Of a stretch of DNA of 64,000 nucleotides, positions 1-11,200 are shown piece by piece. A program made the translations under genes and the position numbers. The DNA is from Hyparrhenia diplandra. Lineage: Eukaryota > Streptophyta > Magnoliopsida > Poales > Poaceae. Position 1 is the stretch's first letter, and every line of letters begins with the position of its first letter. The notes beneath the pieces were generated by a model. That model saw only the letters and a list, made by a program, of their open reading frames with translations. It was not told the DNA's origin and ran no database searches. Where the stretch lies: NCBI GenBank assembly GCA_015847255.1, contig JADLZK010007652.1, forward strand, positions 151,571 through 215,570, read 5' to 3'.

Positions 1-562
1 TGCAACGACTTTATAAATGGTGGCAATATTGTCAGGTACTCCCTTTGCTCCAGAAAACATGAAACTATGGATTCGGTGCCGGTAAAAATAATGTATGTTT
101 GACCAAATTTTTTACCGAATACTATTCACATTTATGACTATAAATTAATTTATTAAATTTATTAAAAATGCATTTCTTAATGAATCTAACGATATTTATT
201 TGATTACATAAATATTATAGTTTTTTTTCTATAATTAATCAAACTTGAGATACTAAACCATGACACGGTGCTAGAATTATATGTTTTTTTTTGGAACGCA
301 GGGAGTACTTGCAACCACTTTACAAATGGTGGCAATAACACCTACCAATAATTGCAAGGAAATGCATGGTAATTTCTGTCCAAATAATCGTGAAAACATT
401 GTCCCTGTCACATCGAAAATTAAAAATGGTGGCGATAACCCCTGACTATTGCAACGAAATGTGTGTTAATTGTCGTGGTAAAATATTCGTGGTGACATTA
501 TCCCCTGTCGCAACCAATTTTGTGTAGTTGCAGTGCGCAGAGAGTGGCGTTAACAGTGTAGT
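1..562. repeat. Downstream spacer of NPF duplication unit A (left part)
   Basis: Non-coding. Phrases such as 'aaatggtggcaataacacct', 'gcaacgaaatg' and 'gtggtgacattatcccctg' recur in the same order at about 39455-39870, immediately downstream of NPF copy B. This is the 3' flank of the ancestral duplicated unit. In unit A it is interrupted at 562 by a LINE and resumes at 5639. Positions 1-300 also hold an internal repeat of the 'actttataaatggtggca' phrase. No ORF or promoter is apparent. Confidence 0.65.
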
Positions 563-782
563 GCAGTATCTAATTCTATTTTTTTTGAACCGAGGACCTC
601 CCCATTTTCATTAAGAAAAACGGAAATACAGCTTTCATCAGAAAGTTATCAGGCAGAACCGTTAAGACTCGCTAAAGGAAAAAAAGAGATAAAAAGGAAC
701 CACTAAGATAACAACGCTACCGCTTGCCATACTACCGGCGGCCACAGAACCTGACACTTTATCTAACAATCAGATCAACAAA

Positions 783-1988
783 CACTACTACAAAAACCAA
801 CTAAGGGAGCGTTTGACATTTATATTAGGGACGGCTCATACTTTTGAGCCGCCCCTAATGTATCTTTAAAATCCCTGGTTGTTGACAAACCGCCTTATCG
901 ACGACACATTGGGGGGCGGCTCGTACCGTGACGCCCCTACTATTATCGTGGGCGGTTCAATCACCAAACCGCCTCAAATGGGTTCTTCGAATTTTAAAAT
1001 GAGACACTAAAAATTAAAATTTCAGTAAACGATCTCGGACGGAAAAACTTCCTAAATATGAAACGTAGATCTCAAAAAATTATGAAACTTTGTAGTTGAC
1101 CACTTTTTTAGTTCGAAATCATCTAGTCATGCAAAAGTTGTGTTCAAATGTCTCAAATTTGAAATTAAAATTTCGTAAATGACCTCGGACGGAAAAACTT
1201 CCTAAATATGAAATGTAGATCTCGAAAAGTTGAAACTTTGTAGTTGACCACTTTTTAGTTCGAAATCATCTAGTCATGCAAAAGTCAGTGTGTTCAAATG
1301 TCTCAAATTTGAAATTCAAATTTCGTGAAACGACCTCGGACGGAAAAACTTCCAAAATATGAAATGTAGATCTCGAAAAGTTATGAAACTTTGTAGTTGA
1401 CCACTTTTTAGTTCGAATCCGTTTAGGGCCTCAAATAGTCAATTTACACTCGGATTTGTATAATATATGAGGACGCGGAATGGGATATGGACACATATAA
1501 GTGTGTAGGGCGTGGAGGGGAGGGTCGCACGTGAGCTCGAGGTCGCGGGTTCGAATCTTGGCCGGTGGGGTCCTACCCGATTAAAAAAAATCATTTGTTA
1601 TTTTTTTTTTTTGAATTTTGAAAAATACGAAACGGGATTCACATTAGGGGCGGCTCAAACAGGAGCCACCCCTGATGTGTTCACATTAGGGGCGGCTGAG
1701 ACAACCACCCCTAATGTGGATGAACATTAGGGACACTTATTTAGGGGCGGCTGGGAAAACCGCCCCTAGAGTCAGTGACGAAGCTAGAGCAAATAAGAGG
1801 GTGGTGCACTTGCCTTGTGGGTGCATAGACATGTATTTTTGGTGGTGCATATATGATGAAAGTTTAGAAAAAAACCATTGTTTCTACAAATTTTGGGTGG
1901 TGCATTTGCACCCACCAGCTACTAAGTAGCTTTCGCCGCTGCCTAGAGTCCATCACCACCGCCCCTAATGTTGCTCAATGTAGTAGTG
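783..1988. mobile_element. Non-autonomous CACTA transposon, 1.2 kb
   Basis: Perfect 10-bp terminal inverted repeats CACTACTACA (783-792) and TGTAGTAGTG (1979-1988) are flanked by a 3-bp AAA duplication (780-782 and 1989-1991). Subterminal inverted motifs of the 'ttaggggcggct' type are repeated at both ends. The interior has three tandem units of roughly 110-145 bp (about 1031-1420) containing 'cggacggaaaaacttcc' and 'gaaactttgtagttgacca', followed by a tRNA-like segment near 1505-1580. No transposase is encoded. It is inserted in the 3' UTR of the LINE. Confidence 0.92.
1505..1585 (+). other. tRNA-like (Pol III B-box-like) segment inside CACTA element
   Basis: The segment ends with 'gcgggttcgaatcttggcc', a good match to the tRNA B box (GGTTCGAANCC) and T-arm. 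The upstream half is less tRNA-like. Equivalent modules occur at the corresponding place in the CACTA-like sequences near 49180-49265 and 61534-61605. It does not fold as a complete tRNA by eye, so it is annotated as tRNA-derived or tRNA-like rather than as a tRNA gene. Confidence 0.5.
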
Positions 1989-2637
1989 AAACCGAAAGCA
2001 AGATCACAAACAGACAAACACATATAAGAACGCTCCTACATGCAGAGGCACAAAAGCAGGTAGCAGAGTCTCTTTCCTCCAACCAAAAGAACGAAGCAGG
2101 CTTCACTTCAGCTTTCTGGATTTCTGACCTCCGACACTTCTATATCTGGGGGTCATCTTGTTTATCTTGTATCTTCAGCACCTCTTCTCCCTTGGGCTTA
2201 GCTTCGAAGCAAAGTCCATTGTTGCATTGTTTCCAAAGTCCATTGTTGCATTGTTTCCAGCTTTAAATGCCTCCTCTTGTTTCAGCTTTAAATGCCTCCT
2301 CCTCCTCCTCCTCCTCCTCTTCTTCTTCTTCTTCTTCTTCTTCTTCTTCAGAAAACAGACCTGCCCAGTACCTCATTAGAGCACATGCATGACAGATTAT
2401 ACTTACAGGATTCTTTTTATATAATTTTGCCTTCAAAGCAAGTCTTATTCCTTGCTTTCCAAATAGACCAACACCAACATATGGCTGCAATACCAGTAGT
2501 GTGAATTTTTTTCCCCCATTAGGTAACCATTTCTCACACCAGGCCTAGCACTACCGAATGGATGTGGGTATATCACTAGCCCCAATACTGGAAGCTATCG
2601 TAGCCCAGATTACTTTAGCTACATTGCATTGAAAGAA

Positions 2638-3810
2638 GGAAATTTTGTGTAATTTGACCCTTTTTTTTAAAAAAAATAAATTTATCCACGGTTCGAAAAT
2701 AATTGCATCGTATCCCTTTTGGTCGCACCAGGGCGACCAACGCGATATTTGCACTATACCGTGCCACATGCAATGGCGCGACGTGGGAAGTTGACCGGTG
2801 CTGGCGTGGAGCCACGTGGGGCACAGCCTGTTGCGCCATTGCATGTGGCGCAACAGGCCCTAATACGTCGTGCCTTTCAATCTGGCGCGACCGCCGCGCC
2901 ATGGGATTACTCCAACCGCTCAAAAATCTCCGTCATTTTAGGCATGACCAAGGAAAGTAGAAACATGCAGCAACTAAAATCTCCATCCAAGCTTGTTAAA
3001 AATAGCGCCTTTTGCGCTCTCGTAAGCCCAAGAGACGGAGATCCCCACAATTGTAAAGGACGGTCTAAGACGAGGGAGATTTTTGAGACGATGGATAACT
3101 GAAAGATGAAACAAAAGAACAAAGGATAAACAACATAGATGGAACAAGCATACGACAAACACACTATTTCGTTTTTTTTTTTTCTCGGATTTTAGGCGCC
3201 CCAAAGTATCACAAATTATTTTATTTTTTATTTATTTTTTTTATATTTTTTCTAGGACAAGAAACACAAAAGTTGGAACCATACAAAATTTCACCTACAA
3301 CAGAGGTGGTATGTGGCCTACAAAAATTCAAAACGTTCTCTGAAAAGCGTGCAAAAACCTTGGCATTTTTTTTTTCTTTATTTTCCCGATTTTTTTTGGC
3401 GATTTTGACCAGGGCAAACAGGCCAGAGGCGAGTTTGGGTCAGCCCCAAATGGGGTCAAGAATCTCCAGAACAAATTTCAGATTTTTTTTCTAATAAACG
3501 AGCGTAAAGTTAGGCCCGTTTTACCGAGGGTGTGTCTTTTTCGGAAGGCAAAGAACGTTGCGCCAACAACGCACCATTGCATGTGGCGTGACGTCTGGGC
3601 CCCACGCTGCCCACGCCAAAGATCATCGGTCAACTTCGGTGCCCGGCGTGGACGCCCACGCCGCACCATTGCATGTGGCGACATAGTGCAAATATCGGCG
3701 CCCGCGCCTGCCGGGCGCGACCAAAAGGGATACCGATGCAATTATTTTCGAAACTGGATAAATTTGATTTTTTTTAAAAAAAAAAAAGGGTCAAATTACA
3801 CAAAATTTCC
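2638..3810. mobile_element. Mutator-like MITE / non-autonomous MULE with long TIRs
   Basis: Inverted ends of more than 100 bp begin GGAAATTTTGTGTAATTTG at 2638 and mirror 3810 downward. A perfect 9-bp target duplication, ttgaaagaa, lies at 629-637 of the 2-kb block (2629-2637) and at 3811-3819. The interior is GC-rich near the TIRs, with repeats of 'attgcatgtggcg', and has no transposase ORF. It disrupts the LINE zinc-binding motif: the LINE codons for H-LFFQ on one side join QCNVAKVIW on the other when the element and one duplication are ignored. Confidence 0.92.
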
Positions 3811-3819
3811 TTGAAAGAA

Positions 3820-5621
3820 CAAGTGTCGTATATTTTCATCTTTATCACAGAAATAGCACATAGGATCACCTTGCCAATTCCTCTTCAACATGTTCTCCTT
3901 TGTCAAGACTGCATTATTCAACATTAGCCAAAGGAAAATTTTGATTTTGGTTGGGATATTACCTTGCCAGATTTTTTTTTTTTTTATGAAAAGTGCCACT
4001 ATCATCTCTGGTAAGATATTCATATACAGATTTCATAGAAAACATTCTCTTGGAACCAAATCTCTAGCATATGCTATCATCTTGTTCACTAAATGGAATA
4101 TTGTTCAAGTCAATTTTTATATTCGATCATTGTTGCTCCCAGATATCCACCAGCCATCTGGAGAAGGTGATAGAGGAAGGATCATCCTTAACATCAGCCA
4201 CACAAATGTCAGGTTGCATAGTCATTTTGAACAAGTCTGGATTCCAAAATAGTTTTTTCCATTGCGCCCACAATACTTTTTCTGCCAACCAAATATATAT
4301 CTCTAATTTTCAGTATGTCTTTCCACATGGGTGAATTAGATTGTCTTTGTATTACATTACAAATGGATTTATTCTTCAAATATTTCTTTCTAATGATGGT
4401 TTGCCATATTCCATCTTCTTTTTTTCCAATTTCCAAAGCCATTTTCATAACAAACTCAAATTCATTTTTCTAATATCTTAAATGCCTAGCCCCCCTTTTT
4501 TTTGCTTTTTGCAAATTTTCATCCACTTTACTAGGTGGTATTTCTTTTTAGTTTTACCTCCTTGCCAAAAAGAAAGTTCTTCTTATTTTGTCCAATCTGG
4601 CCACAATAGTTTTAGGTAGCAGATGTGTGGACATATGATAGATTGGAGCATTACTAAGGCTAGTATCAGTCAAAGTTTTTCTACCAGCAATAGACGTTGT
4701 TCCTCCCTTCCAGTTATCCAGCTTCTTATTGCTTTTTTTCACATAGAGTCTACATGGACCGATAGGTACTCCCAGATACTTAATAGGAAAGGTACCAATT
4801 TGTCAGTTAAAAATATCAGCATATTCAGCAGCAAGGTCTCCATCATCATTAATGCAAATGATCTCACTCTTATTGAAGTTTATTTTTAAGCCTGACATCA
4901 ACTCATATAGATATAAAAGCATCTTGAGATTTTTGGCCCCCTCTATGTCATGCTTAAGACATATGATTGTGTCGTCAGCATATTGGAGGACAACTCCTTT
5001 TTTCTACAATATTGTCAATTAGACCACATATCAGATTGTTGGACTGAGCTTTGATTATCATTCTTGATGAGCCATCAACTACGAAGTTGAAAAGGATAGG
5101 AGATAGGGGATCAACCTGTCTAACACCTTTAAAACTCTTGATATATGGTCCTATTTCATCATTTAATTTAACACTAACAGTCCCTCCTGACCACTTGTTG
5201 AATCAATTACACCATTTAGGGCTAAAACCCTTGGCTTCTAAGCATTCAAATAAGAATTTTCATTTTACTTTGTCGTATGCCTTTTCGAAGTCCAGCTTTA
5301 GGATTATTCCAGTTTTTTAGTACTCTTAGTCTCATGTAAAGATTTCATGAAGGATCATAATACCTTTCATGATGTTTCTACCTTTCATAAAAGCTGTCTG
5401 GTTGGGATGAATCAACTTATCAGCAACACTCTCAATTCTGATGGTAAGAGTCTTAGTGATTAGTTTATATAGACAGTTAAGAAGGCATATAGGCATGTAT
5501 TGGTGCATAATAGAAGCATCAGCTTTCTTAGGTAGGAGGGTTATTACACCATAGGTGATTCTGCTGATATTGACCAAACCCTTATGAAAGTCTTCAAAGA
5601 GTTGGACAATATCCTTTTTAA
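3820..5621 (-). pseudogene. LINE ORF2 remnant: reverse transcriptase plus C-terminal zinc-binding domain
   Basis: Read on the minus strand from 5621 downward, the order is: a fragment ending the pre-RT region (FHKG, ITLLPKK, PICLLNC, QTAFMKGRNI); the RT catalytic block KLDFEKAYD near 5280; DPLSPILFNFVVD near 5100; the YADD box at 4971-4982; a thumb/connection region with KKLDNWKG near 4700; and a zf-RVT type domain (CYFC, H-LFFQ) near 3830-3890. The last motif is cut by the MITE and continues at about 2637 and below as QCNVAKVIW. YADD is intact, but the frame is broken by stops and shifts, including TGG-to-TGA changes near 5210 and 5265. It cannot encode an active enzyme. Confidence 0.88.
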
Positions 5622-6214
5622 TGCAGTATCTAATTCTAATCAATACTATATTAACAAGTAATTAACGCGCGCCCGCCCTAATTAATTATCCGCAAATCTT
5701 TACTACATATGAAGGATGGAAAGGGGACATTTTTTGGTGCGGTAATTTTTTGTGTCCGCTCATCGCCCCGTCCATGCGACTGGCCGCGCGCCCCCTCTCT
5801 CCGTCCCTTCCTGCGATCTAAAAAAAGAAACCTCCCTTCCTCTGCAATCTAAAAATAGAAAATTTCATGCAAAATAGAAAATTTCATGCAAAAGAAACCT
5901 CTCCTTCCCCATGCGGTTGCCTTTTATTAGGCAACAAACCAAGTGCATCAATGCATGCACGCGATCTAAGGCTCCCCTGTGCGATCTTTGCGTCCTTGTA
6001 GGTAACCTGACGCCTCCCACCATGCGACCTTCCCAAATAATGCCACTAATCACAGCCCCACCTGATTAATATTCACTAAATGCCATCCCTATGCAGAAAC
6101 AAAAGGACGCACAGAAGGAAAGATCGCAATCACCGCCCACGTCCTCCGCGTCTCCCTCGCGCCGGCCTCCCCAATCCCCATACGATCTCCCTCAGGCAGC
6201 CATCGCCAGAAATG

Positions 6215-6303
6215 GTTGCCTCCATCGCGGACAGCAGCAGCCGTGTTGTTGGAGGCCGGGCGGGCGGCAGCCTAAACCTGGAGGTCGATCGTGTTCTTCA
6301 GGT
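6215..6303 (+). pseudogene. Exon-like piece with Ala/Ser/Gly-rich start and GT donor
   Basis: An ATG-initiated stretch begins MVASIADSSSRVVGG and ends ...VDRVLQ at a consensus CAG|GTATGT donor (about 6302). It lies at the beginning of the composite insertion, on the same strand as the Ulp1-type remnant 4 kb downstream, and could be its first exon or a captured gene exon. At 6430-6530 a 30-bp phrase 'ccaccgtcgacatcgtcaac' is tandemly repeated. I do not recognise the peptide. Confidence 0.35.
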
Positions 6304-7154
6304 ATGTATCCTGTTTCCCGTCACGTATGCTCCTCCGATCTATCCTCACTGCCCAGCCAAGCAGTGATCACGATCGAACTCAGTGAGGGCGCTGATCCCG
6401 CGTGAGGCCAAGGATGGTGGCGGCACGTCACCAGCATTCGTGTCATCGCCACCGTCGACATCGTCAACCCCTATGCCGTTTTCCTTCCTGCCACCGTCGA
6501 CATCGTCAACCCCTAAGCCGGTAAGGCTCCCAATCCTCCCTAATGTTTATAGCATGGATCGATGACTGAGCTGGGGATGCAGCTTTACCAGTTCCAATGG
6601 CCCAGACTGGTTCATAGGCAACAACTTGATTGCTCCTGTCATTGATCTTCTCTGTAAAACAAACAACCAGTGCTGTCAACAATCACCTTTGAATTTTTTT
6701 TTTAATTCTGAATTTGTATTGTTTTTGGACAATAAGTAATTAATCGCACTAATCCATTGTGATGTCTTCAGTGTCTTAATACAAATCGATATTTTTTTTT
6801 GTAAATTCTGAATTTTGGTATGGACACTGACAAAATAGGCACATGGCAATTACTGATCTATTAGTCATTAGCAAGGGCGCACCATTGGTTTCCATGTGCT
6901 GATTTGTCAACCTCTTTTCACCACTTGATTCAATAATAGTGGGATATCTTTTTACAGGTAGTGTTGATGGAAACGCCAAGGTCAACCGATAATCGAAAGT
7001 ACCTTTTAGGGACCTTACAAATACAACTCATGGAGGTATTTAAACTTGTATACATCTCTACATGTTCTATGTTCATATGTTTGCAACTCCCCACTAAAAA
7101 CCATTGAATGGAACGAGGGTTTTTTTTTGAATTAATAACTGACCGGGGTTGGTG

Positions 7155-7281
7155 CCACTAGATGAGCATACTATTGAGAAGAAGAGGCAGAGGTAGAGAG
7201 AACGGTATGCAAAAAATGCCTGATGAAAAGAGGGGTGAAATAAACAAGAAACGCCGTGAGAGATATAAGATGAATAATCAA
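7155..7281 (+). pseudogene. Basic Arg/Lys-rich exon of TE-encoded protein
   Basis: Coding-like on the plus strand: a highly basic peptide with KKRQR and a NMPDEKRGEINKKRRERY-like segment, ending near a CAAG|GTATGG donor. Such basic repeats occur in hypothetical proteins encoded by grass DNA transposons that also carry Ulp1 domains. One in-frame stop interrupts it. A second small exon-like piece (DADGNNTTNETNEHSDRQ) follows at about 7366-7419 with a GTATGC donor. Confidence 0.4.
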
Positions 7282-7565
7282 GGTATGGTGTGTTGTTGTT
7301 CAGTATCACTTTAACTGTCAAACAAATTATTAATTCACAATAACTACTTATACTATGTTTCAAGATGCAGATGGGAATAATACGACAAATGAAACAAACG
7401 AACATAGTGACCGGCAAGGTATGCACTCAGCCTACACTAATGGCGCCAAACAAGTGTCAAGTAAGTTATTTAATACAACCATTTATTGGTGAAATGATGA
7501 TATAGTGTGTTTATCGTATGGAACAAACGAACAATTATCGTAACTAGGTACTTCAATGTGCATAC

Positions 7566-8425
7566 CTGTTCAGAAGAATTATTAGTTGCCGTTGGTGCTT
7601 GCTGCTGACTAGGTGCAATTTTGATATGGGATTTCTGTCCATTCTGTGATGCAAAATTAGAAGCCAGTCCCACTGAGCTCATACTCAAATCCACATCCTG
7701 GCAGAAGGATAGTTAGAAAATAAACATGCCCAATCTTTCTTTATTAATTAATCAACTCAAATGAAGTTCATGTACCTTGAGCTGTGGAGATAGATAATTC
7801 TTAATGAACCAAAACTTCACTGGCCTCTGTGTCTTTTTTAGAACACTCAAGATCATTATTTTGAGGAAACGCTCATACCTACAATAAAACAACTCACAGC
7901 TAAATGACATGTTCTCATTGCTTTTCAGACATGTTCGTTGGGTACTGAACACAGAATGTTGCAAATTTCAGATGATATAATTTAGGACTAAACTCTAGGC
8001 CCGCTGGTGACATTAAACTTCATGCAAGTTGCGTTTTGTTACTGTTCCACATAGATGAAAAAACCTAGACCGACCTAGAAATCTAGGTGGATTTATATTA
8101 ATAAGAAAATAGGCATCCAAATTTGCCTTGGGTGGTCTGGGCATACACATCTACACCCTCGACCACCTTAGCTATGCTCTGTTCCATTCAGTACGAAATA
8201 CAACCTGAATCATATCGTGTGTTCCTCAATGATGACAGCAACTATACCATGTAAGGTATTGGTGAGCAATAGCAAGTGACTGGGAACATGGCATAACTAC
8301 AGAACATGATATACATATTGGTAAGGAAATAAATAAAACGTCCTAGAAATGGAGACATACAGATGCCCAGAAGCAACAGAGAATAATATATTTATGGTCT
8401 CCCATTGTCTTGCATCCTTACGGTC
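7566..8425 (-). pseudogene. UGGT: Captured UDP-glucose:glycoprotein glucosyltransferase exons joined to a foreign exon
   Basis: Three minus-strand exons have intact splice signals. Exon a (8425-8361) encodes DRKDARQWETINIFSVASGHL. Exon b (7878-7776) encodes [19 protein letters not shown] and then [15 protein letters not shown]. Exon c (7697-7566, 132 nt) encodes DVDLSMSSVGLASN..., rich in Ser and Gln. Exons a and b match the start of the C-terminal glucosyltransferase (GT24) domain of UGGT, the ER folding sensor that re-glucosylates misfolded glycoproteins. In UGGT the next residues should be DVIPHMA; exon c keeps only the D-V and then diverges, yet stays in frame. The rest of the roughly 1600-residue enzyme is absent, so no glucosyltransferase activity is expected. 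A TATA-bearing GC-rich stretch upstream (9720-8860) may drive it. Confidence 0.82.
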
Positions 8426-8861
8426 CTGAATAAATATATAGAATATAGAAAACATGTAAGATATTCCTCTATGCAACAAATGTTGAATATAACAAGTCAA
8501 AATTCACATGACTGAATTACAGAAACTCCAGACCAACAAGAAAAGGTTAGGAATCAATTAAAACTTATATAATATGACTGAAATACCTCAACTGAAAGTA
8601 CACGATACTGAACTAATGACATGACTGAACCTGAAACTAAAGTATAACACTTCTGAAACATGAATTAAAACTAATCCAAATCTGAAACCAATGTAAACTC
8701 TTATAGAAAACTGTAACTGAAATGCAAAATTACTTGAATATATGAACTTTTGTAGTTTTAATTCAGGTTTGGCAATCACCGATTGATTGCTAGGTACATG
8801 TTACTAACTGCAATCGGTCGGAGACGAGACATTCAGCTAATTAGGTTAATGTAGTGTTTGG

Positions 8862-9690
8862 TTGCTCAGTTTAGCACAGCAGGCTGGGAAGAGAAGGGAT
8901 TGGCAGGTCTGGTGGTGCTCCTCGCAAGCCCCGACCTCCCAGACCACGGCGATAGCGGATCGGGGGAGGGTTTGGGTGCTCGATTTAGCAAAGCAGGAAG
9001 GGAAGAAGAGAGGGGTTGGCACACCTGGTGGTGCTCGGTCTCGCGGTCACCAACACGGTCGTAAGAGGAGGCTTTCTTCCCGACTTTCATGAGGACGCCG
9101 CCCCGGTGGGATCGAGCTCCATCGCCGGCCGCGGCAAGGGCGCCGTCGGATTTTGGCCCACCCCGGCGCTCATGGCCACTAGCTCCGGCGCTGGCGAGGA
9201 GGGCACGGGCGGGAGGGCACGGGCGCATGGGCCTCCGCCGCCGCTGAGCCAGAGGATACGGCCCTCCCCCGCGGCCGCGCGCGGCTTGCCCGCTCCTGTT
9301 GGTGGCGGCCATCCCCGCGGCCACGCGCGGCTCGCCCGCGCCTGGAGGCGGCAGCCATCCCCGTGGCCGTGCGCGGCTTGCACGCGGCCGGAGGCGGTGC
9401 CCTCCCCGTGGCTCGCCCAACTCGCGGCGGCAACGTCCCTGGAACTTCCGCCTGTCCCGAGGACGCTCAGCTCACCCATCTCGCGCCCTCTGCCGACGTC
9501 CGCGGCTGCTGCTCGTGCTCGCTGCGCGCGCCGGCATCTCCGTCACGCCGCACCCCTGCCGCGCCGGGGCTGCCGCCGTGTCCGGCGTGCCCCTTCCCCA
9601 CCGGGGTGCCTATTCGCGTGGGGAAAGCAAGAAGGAAGCAGGGGAGAGGAGAGAGAGAGGAGTGAGGGGAGAGAGTGATTGGGATTTGGG
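8862..9690 (-). other. GC-rich 5' exon/CpG-rich region with 46-bp tandem repeats
   Basis: This is an abrupt GC-rich island between AT-rich stretches. Three roughly 46-bp units (about 9281-9420, core 'gcggctcgcccgcgcctgg...catccccg') give open frames on both strands, so the long ORFs here are compositional. Two copies of 'tttagcacagcaggctggga' / 'tttagcaaagcaggaaggga' lie at about 8867 and 8982. The minus-strand reading continues toward the UGGT exons, which suggests a 5' UTR or first exon of that chimeric unit. Confidence 0.4.
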
Positions 9691-9711
9691 AGGCGAGAGT
9701 TTTTCTTTTTG

Positions 9712-9730
9712 TTTCTTTTTTATACACATA
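9712..9730 (-). promoter_or_regulatory. Candidate TATA box of chimeric UGGT-containing unit
   Basis: On the minus strand the sequence GTGTATAAAAAAG lies about 30 nt before pyrimidine-rich CT repeats and the GC-rich leader, the usual layout of a grass Pol II promoter. The orientation agrees with the UGGT exons 1.3 kb downstream. No transcript evidence is available here. Confidence 0.4.
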
Positions 9731-9739
9731 TATAATATA

Positions 9740-10130
9740 TATATTATTTATGTATAAATCTCTATATATGTTTGGCAACATTAAAGATTATTCATGTACA
9801 GATACAGAAATACGTCATAAGTTGGGTTTGACTAATTAGCTAAATAATTATACTAAGGTTTGTTTATTTTATTCTACAAAACAAGTTTAATGATTTGATT
9901 TTGATTTAATAATAGCATGTTTAGCAACATTTAAATTTATTATATACATTTATAGAAACCTAAATAGAACAAATATAAATAGAATTTTATATAGCTATAT
10001 ATCATTCCAATTTGGGCTCAACGACATCCATGGTTGTACCTTAATCATTCAAAAAAAAAAAAACATGATTTAATCTTCTATAAGTATGTTTGTACCTTAA
10101 TCAATTCAAAAATTATAACCTATTTTTATT
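9740..10130. other. AT-rich spacer, no feature seen
   Basis: AT-rich sequence with short 'ttgtaccttaatcattcaa' duplications (10035-10055 and 10092-10112). Nothing coding or structurally convincing was found. Confidence 0.5.
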
Positions 10131-10659
10131 CTTTTATAGGTCTCGATGGATACTTCAGATACAAACGTGCAAACGTAAACTTCAAGGAACCCGTGGATAC
10201 TTTAGATGTGAAGCTTTTTCGAGGATATTGTGCAATCAAAAAATTCCATGGGAGAACATGCCCCTACGGCAAGAAAGTAACGATACGATGAGCCACCCCG
10301 GGTGAGAAGGAAATCTATGATATGGAGATGTTGTTGGGACCGGGGAGGGTGTCGCAGAACGTGATACGTACGACCGATATGAACGACACTAATGTGACAG
10401 TACACTAATGTTTACAACCCATCTCAAACGGATTCTCTTGATGTAGATTCATCACAACAAAAAAGGAGTTGTTGCATAATGATAAGATAGGTTTGATGCA
10501 TAACAAACCCAAAAATCAATGACTGCTCGCATCATGCCGCAAGGTAGTGTACTTTTGATCCATTATGCTACCCATTTAGTACCTATTTTGTTAATAATAA
10601 TTATATTATCATGTCATAGTATTAATTAAGCCTACAAGGTTAATCGTGTCCTTTTCAGA

Positions 10660-11200
10660 TTACATTTGCACTGAAAGTGATTGAGCCATAATTGAATCGG
10701 CCAAACAAATTCCATCAAAACCTGGACGGGAGAAGCTTGTGCTCATCGATGATGTTCAATTATCGAGAAACCACATGGAATGCCTGTTTGATCCAAGAGA
10801 ATTCCTAGGTAACGAGGTAATTGATGCAGGTCATAATACTCATTCAACCATTGGTCATATGAAAGTCCTTTTCTTCCTAATTGCTCGATGTTTGTAGGTC
10901 ATAGATGCTTAGATTGATTATAAAATGAGACCGGAAGTAAAGTCTATCTTGAATCGGCATGCGTTACTGCAGTTATGAAGGAGGATGGCGAAAAGAAAGG
11001 GAGATTTGAAGGCGATTACTGCGCTTAACGCAAGGCCATTATTTAACTGAAAGGGTGCTAGATTACTTGGACCATGATATGGTAACATTTGTTTAATCGA
11101 GCTATTGTTGATTGGTTATTAATTTTTTGTGCTTGAGAAAATATTTTTATTTGATTTAATAGGTTCCAATAAATATTAAGGGTTCACATTGGTACCTATT
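10660..11200 (+). pseudogene. Ulp1/SENP-type C48 cysteine peptidase remnant (TE-encoded)
   Basis: Plus-strand pieces spell a typical plant-transposon Ulp1 protein. KPGREKLVLIDDVQLSRNH then MECLFDPREFLGNEVIDA lies at about 10720-10818; EVYLES-like ACVTAVMKEDGEKKGRFEGDYCA at about 10938-11026; LDYLDHDM in another frame at about 11060-11080; and, after a GT...AG intron, VPINIKGSHWYLFGLNI at 11163-11213. The GSHW carries the catalytic-His region of C48 peptidases, which cleave SUMO-like conjugates. The downstream catalytic Asp/Cys part is missing, and stops and frameshifts are present, so it is dead. In grasses this family rides in MULE and CACTA elements. Confidence 0.8.

Larger units (their letters stand above)
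579..5621 (-). mobile_element. 5'-truncated LINE (non-LTR retrotransposon) with nested insertions
   Basis: A 17-bp direct repeat (tgcagtatctaattcta) flanks the element at 562-578 and 5622-5638, which is typical of LINE target-site duplication. The 3' end lies at the low-coordinate side, where a T-run on the plus strand (poly-A in element sense) follows a 3' UTR ending in a 'cttaatgaaaatgggg'-like sequence. Reverse-transcriptase and zinc-binding coding remnants occupy 3820-5620. Two younger DNA elements sit inside it: a CACTA element at 783-1988 and a Mutator-type MITE at 2638-3810. Without them the LINE is about 2.7 kb, so the ORF1 and endonuclease part is missing by 5' truncation. A CCT/CTT microsatellite lies at about 2290-2350. 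Confidence 0.9.

Noticed and set aside
2158..2504. Poly-Pro/Leu and poly-Glu reading frames
   Set aside because: Translation of a CCT/CTT microsatellite in the LINE 3' UTR.
8866..9757. Overlapping 100-220-codon frames on both strands
   Set aside because: GC-rich with 46-bp tandem repeats; open by composition.
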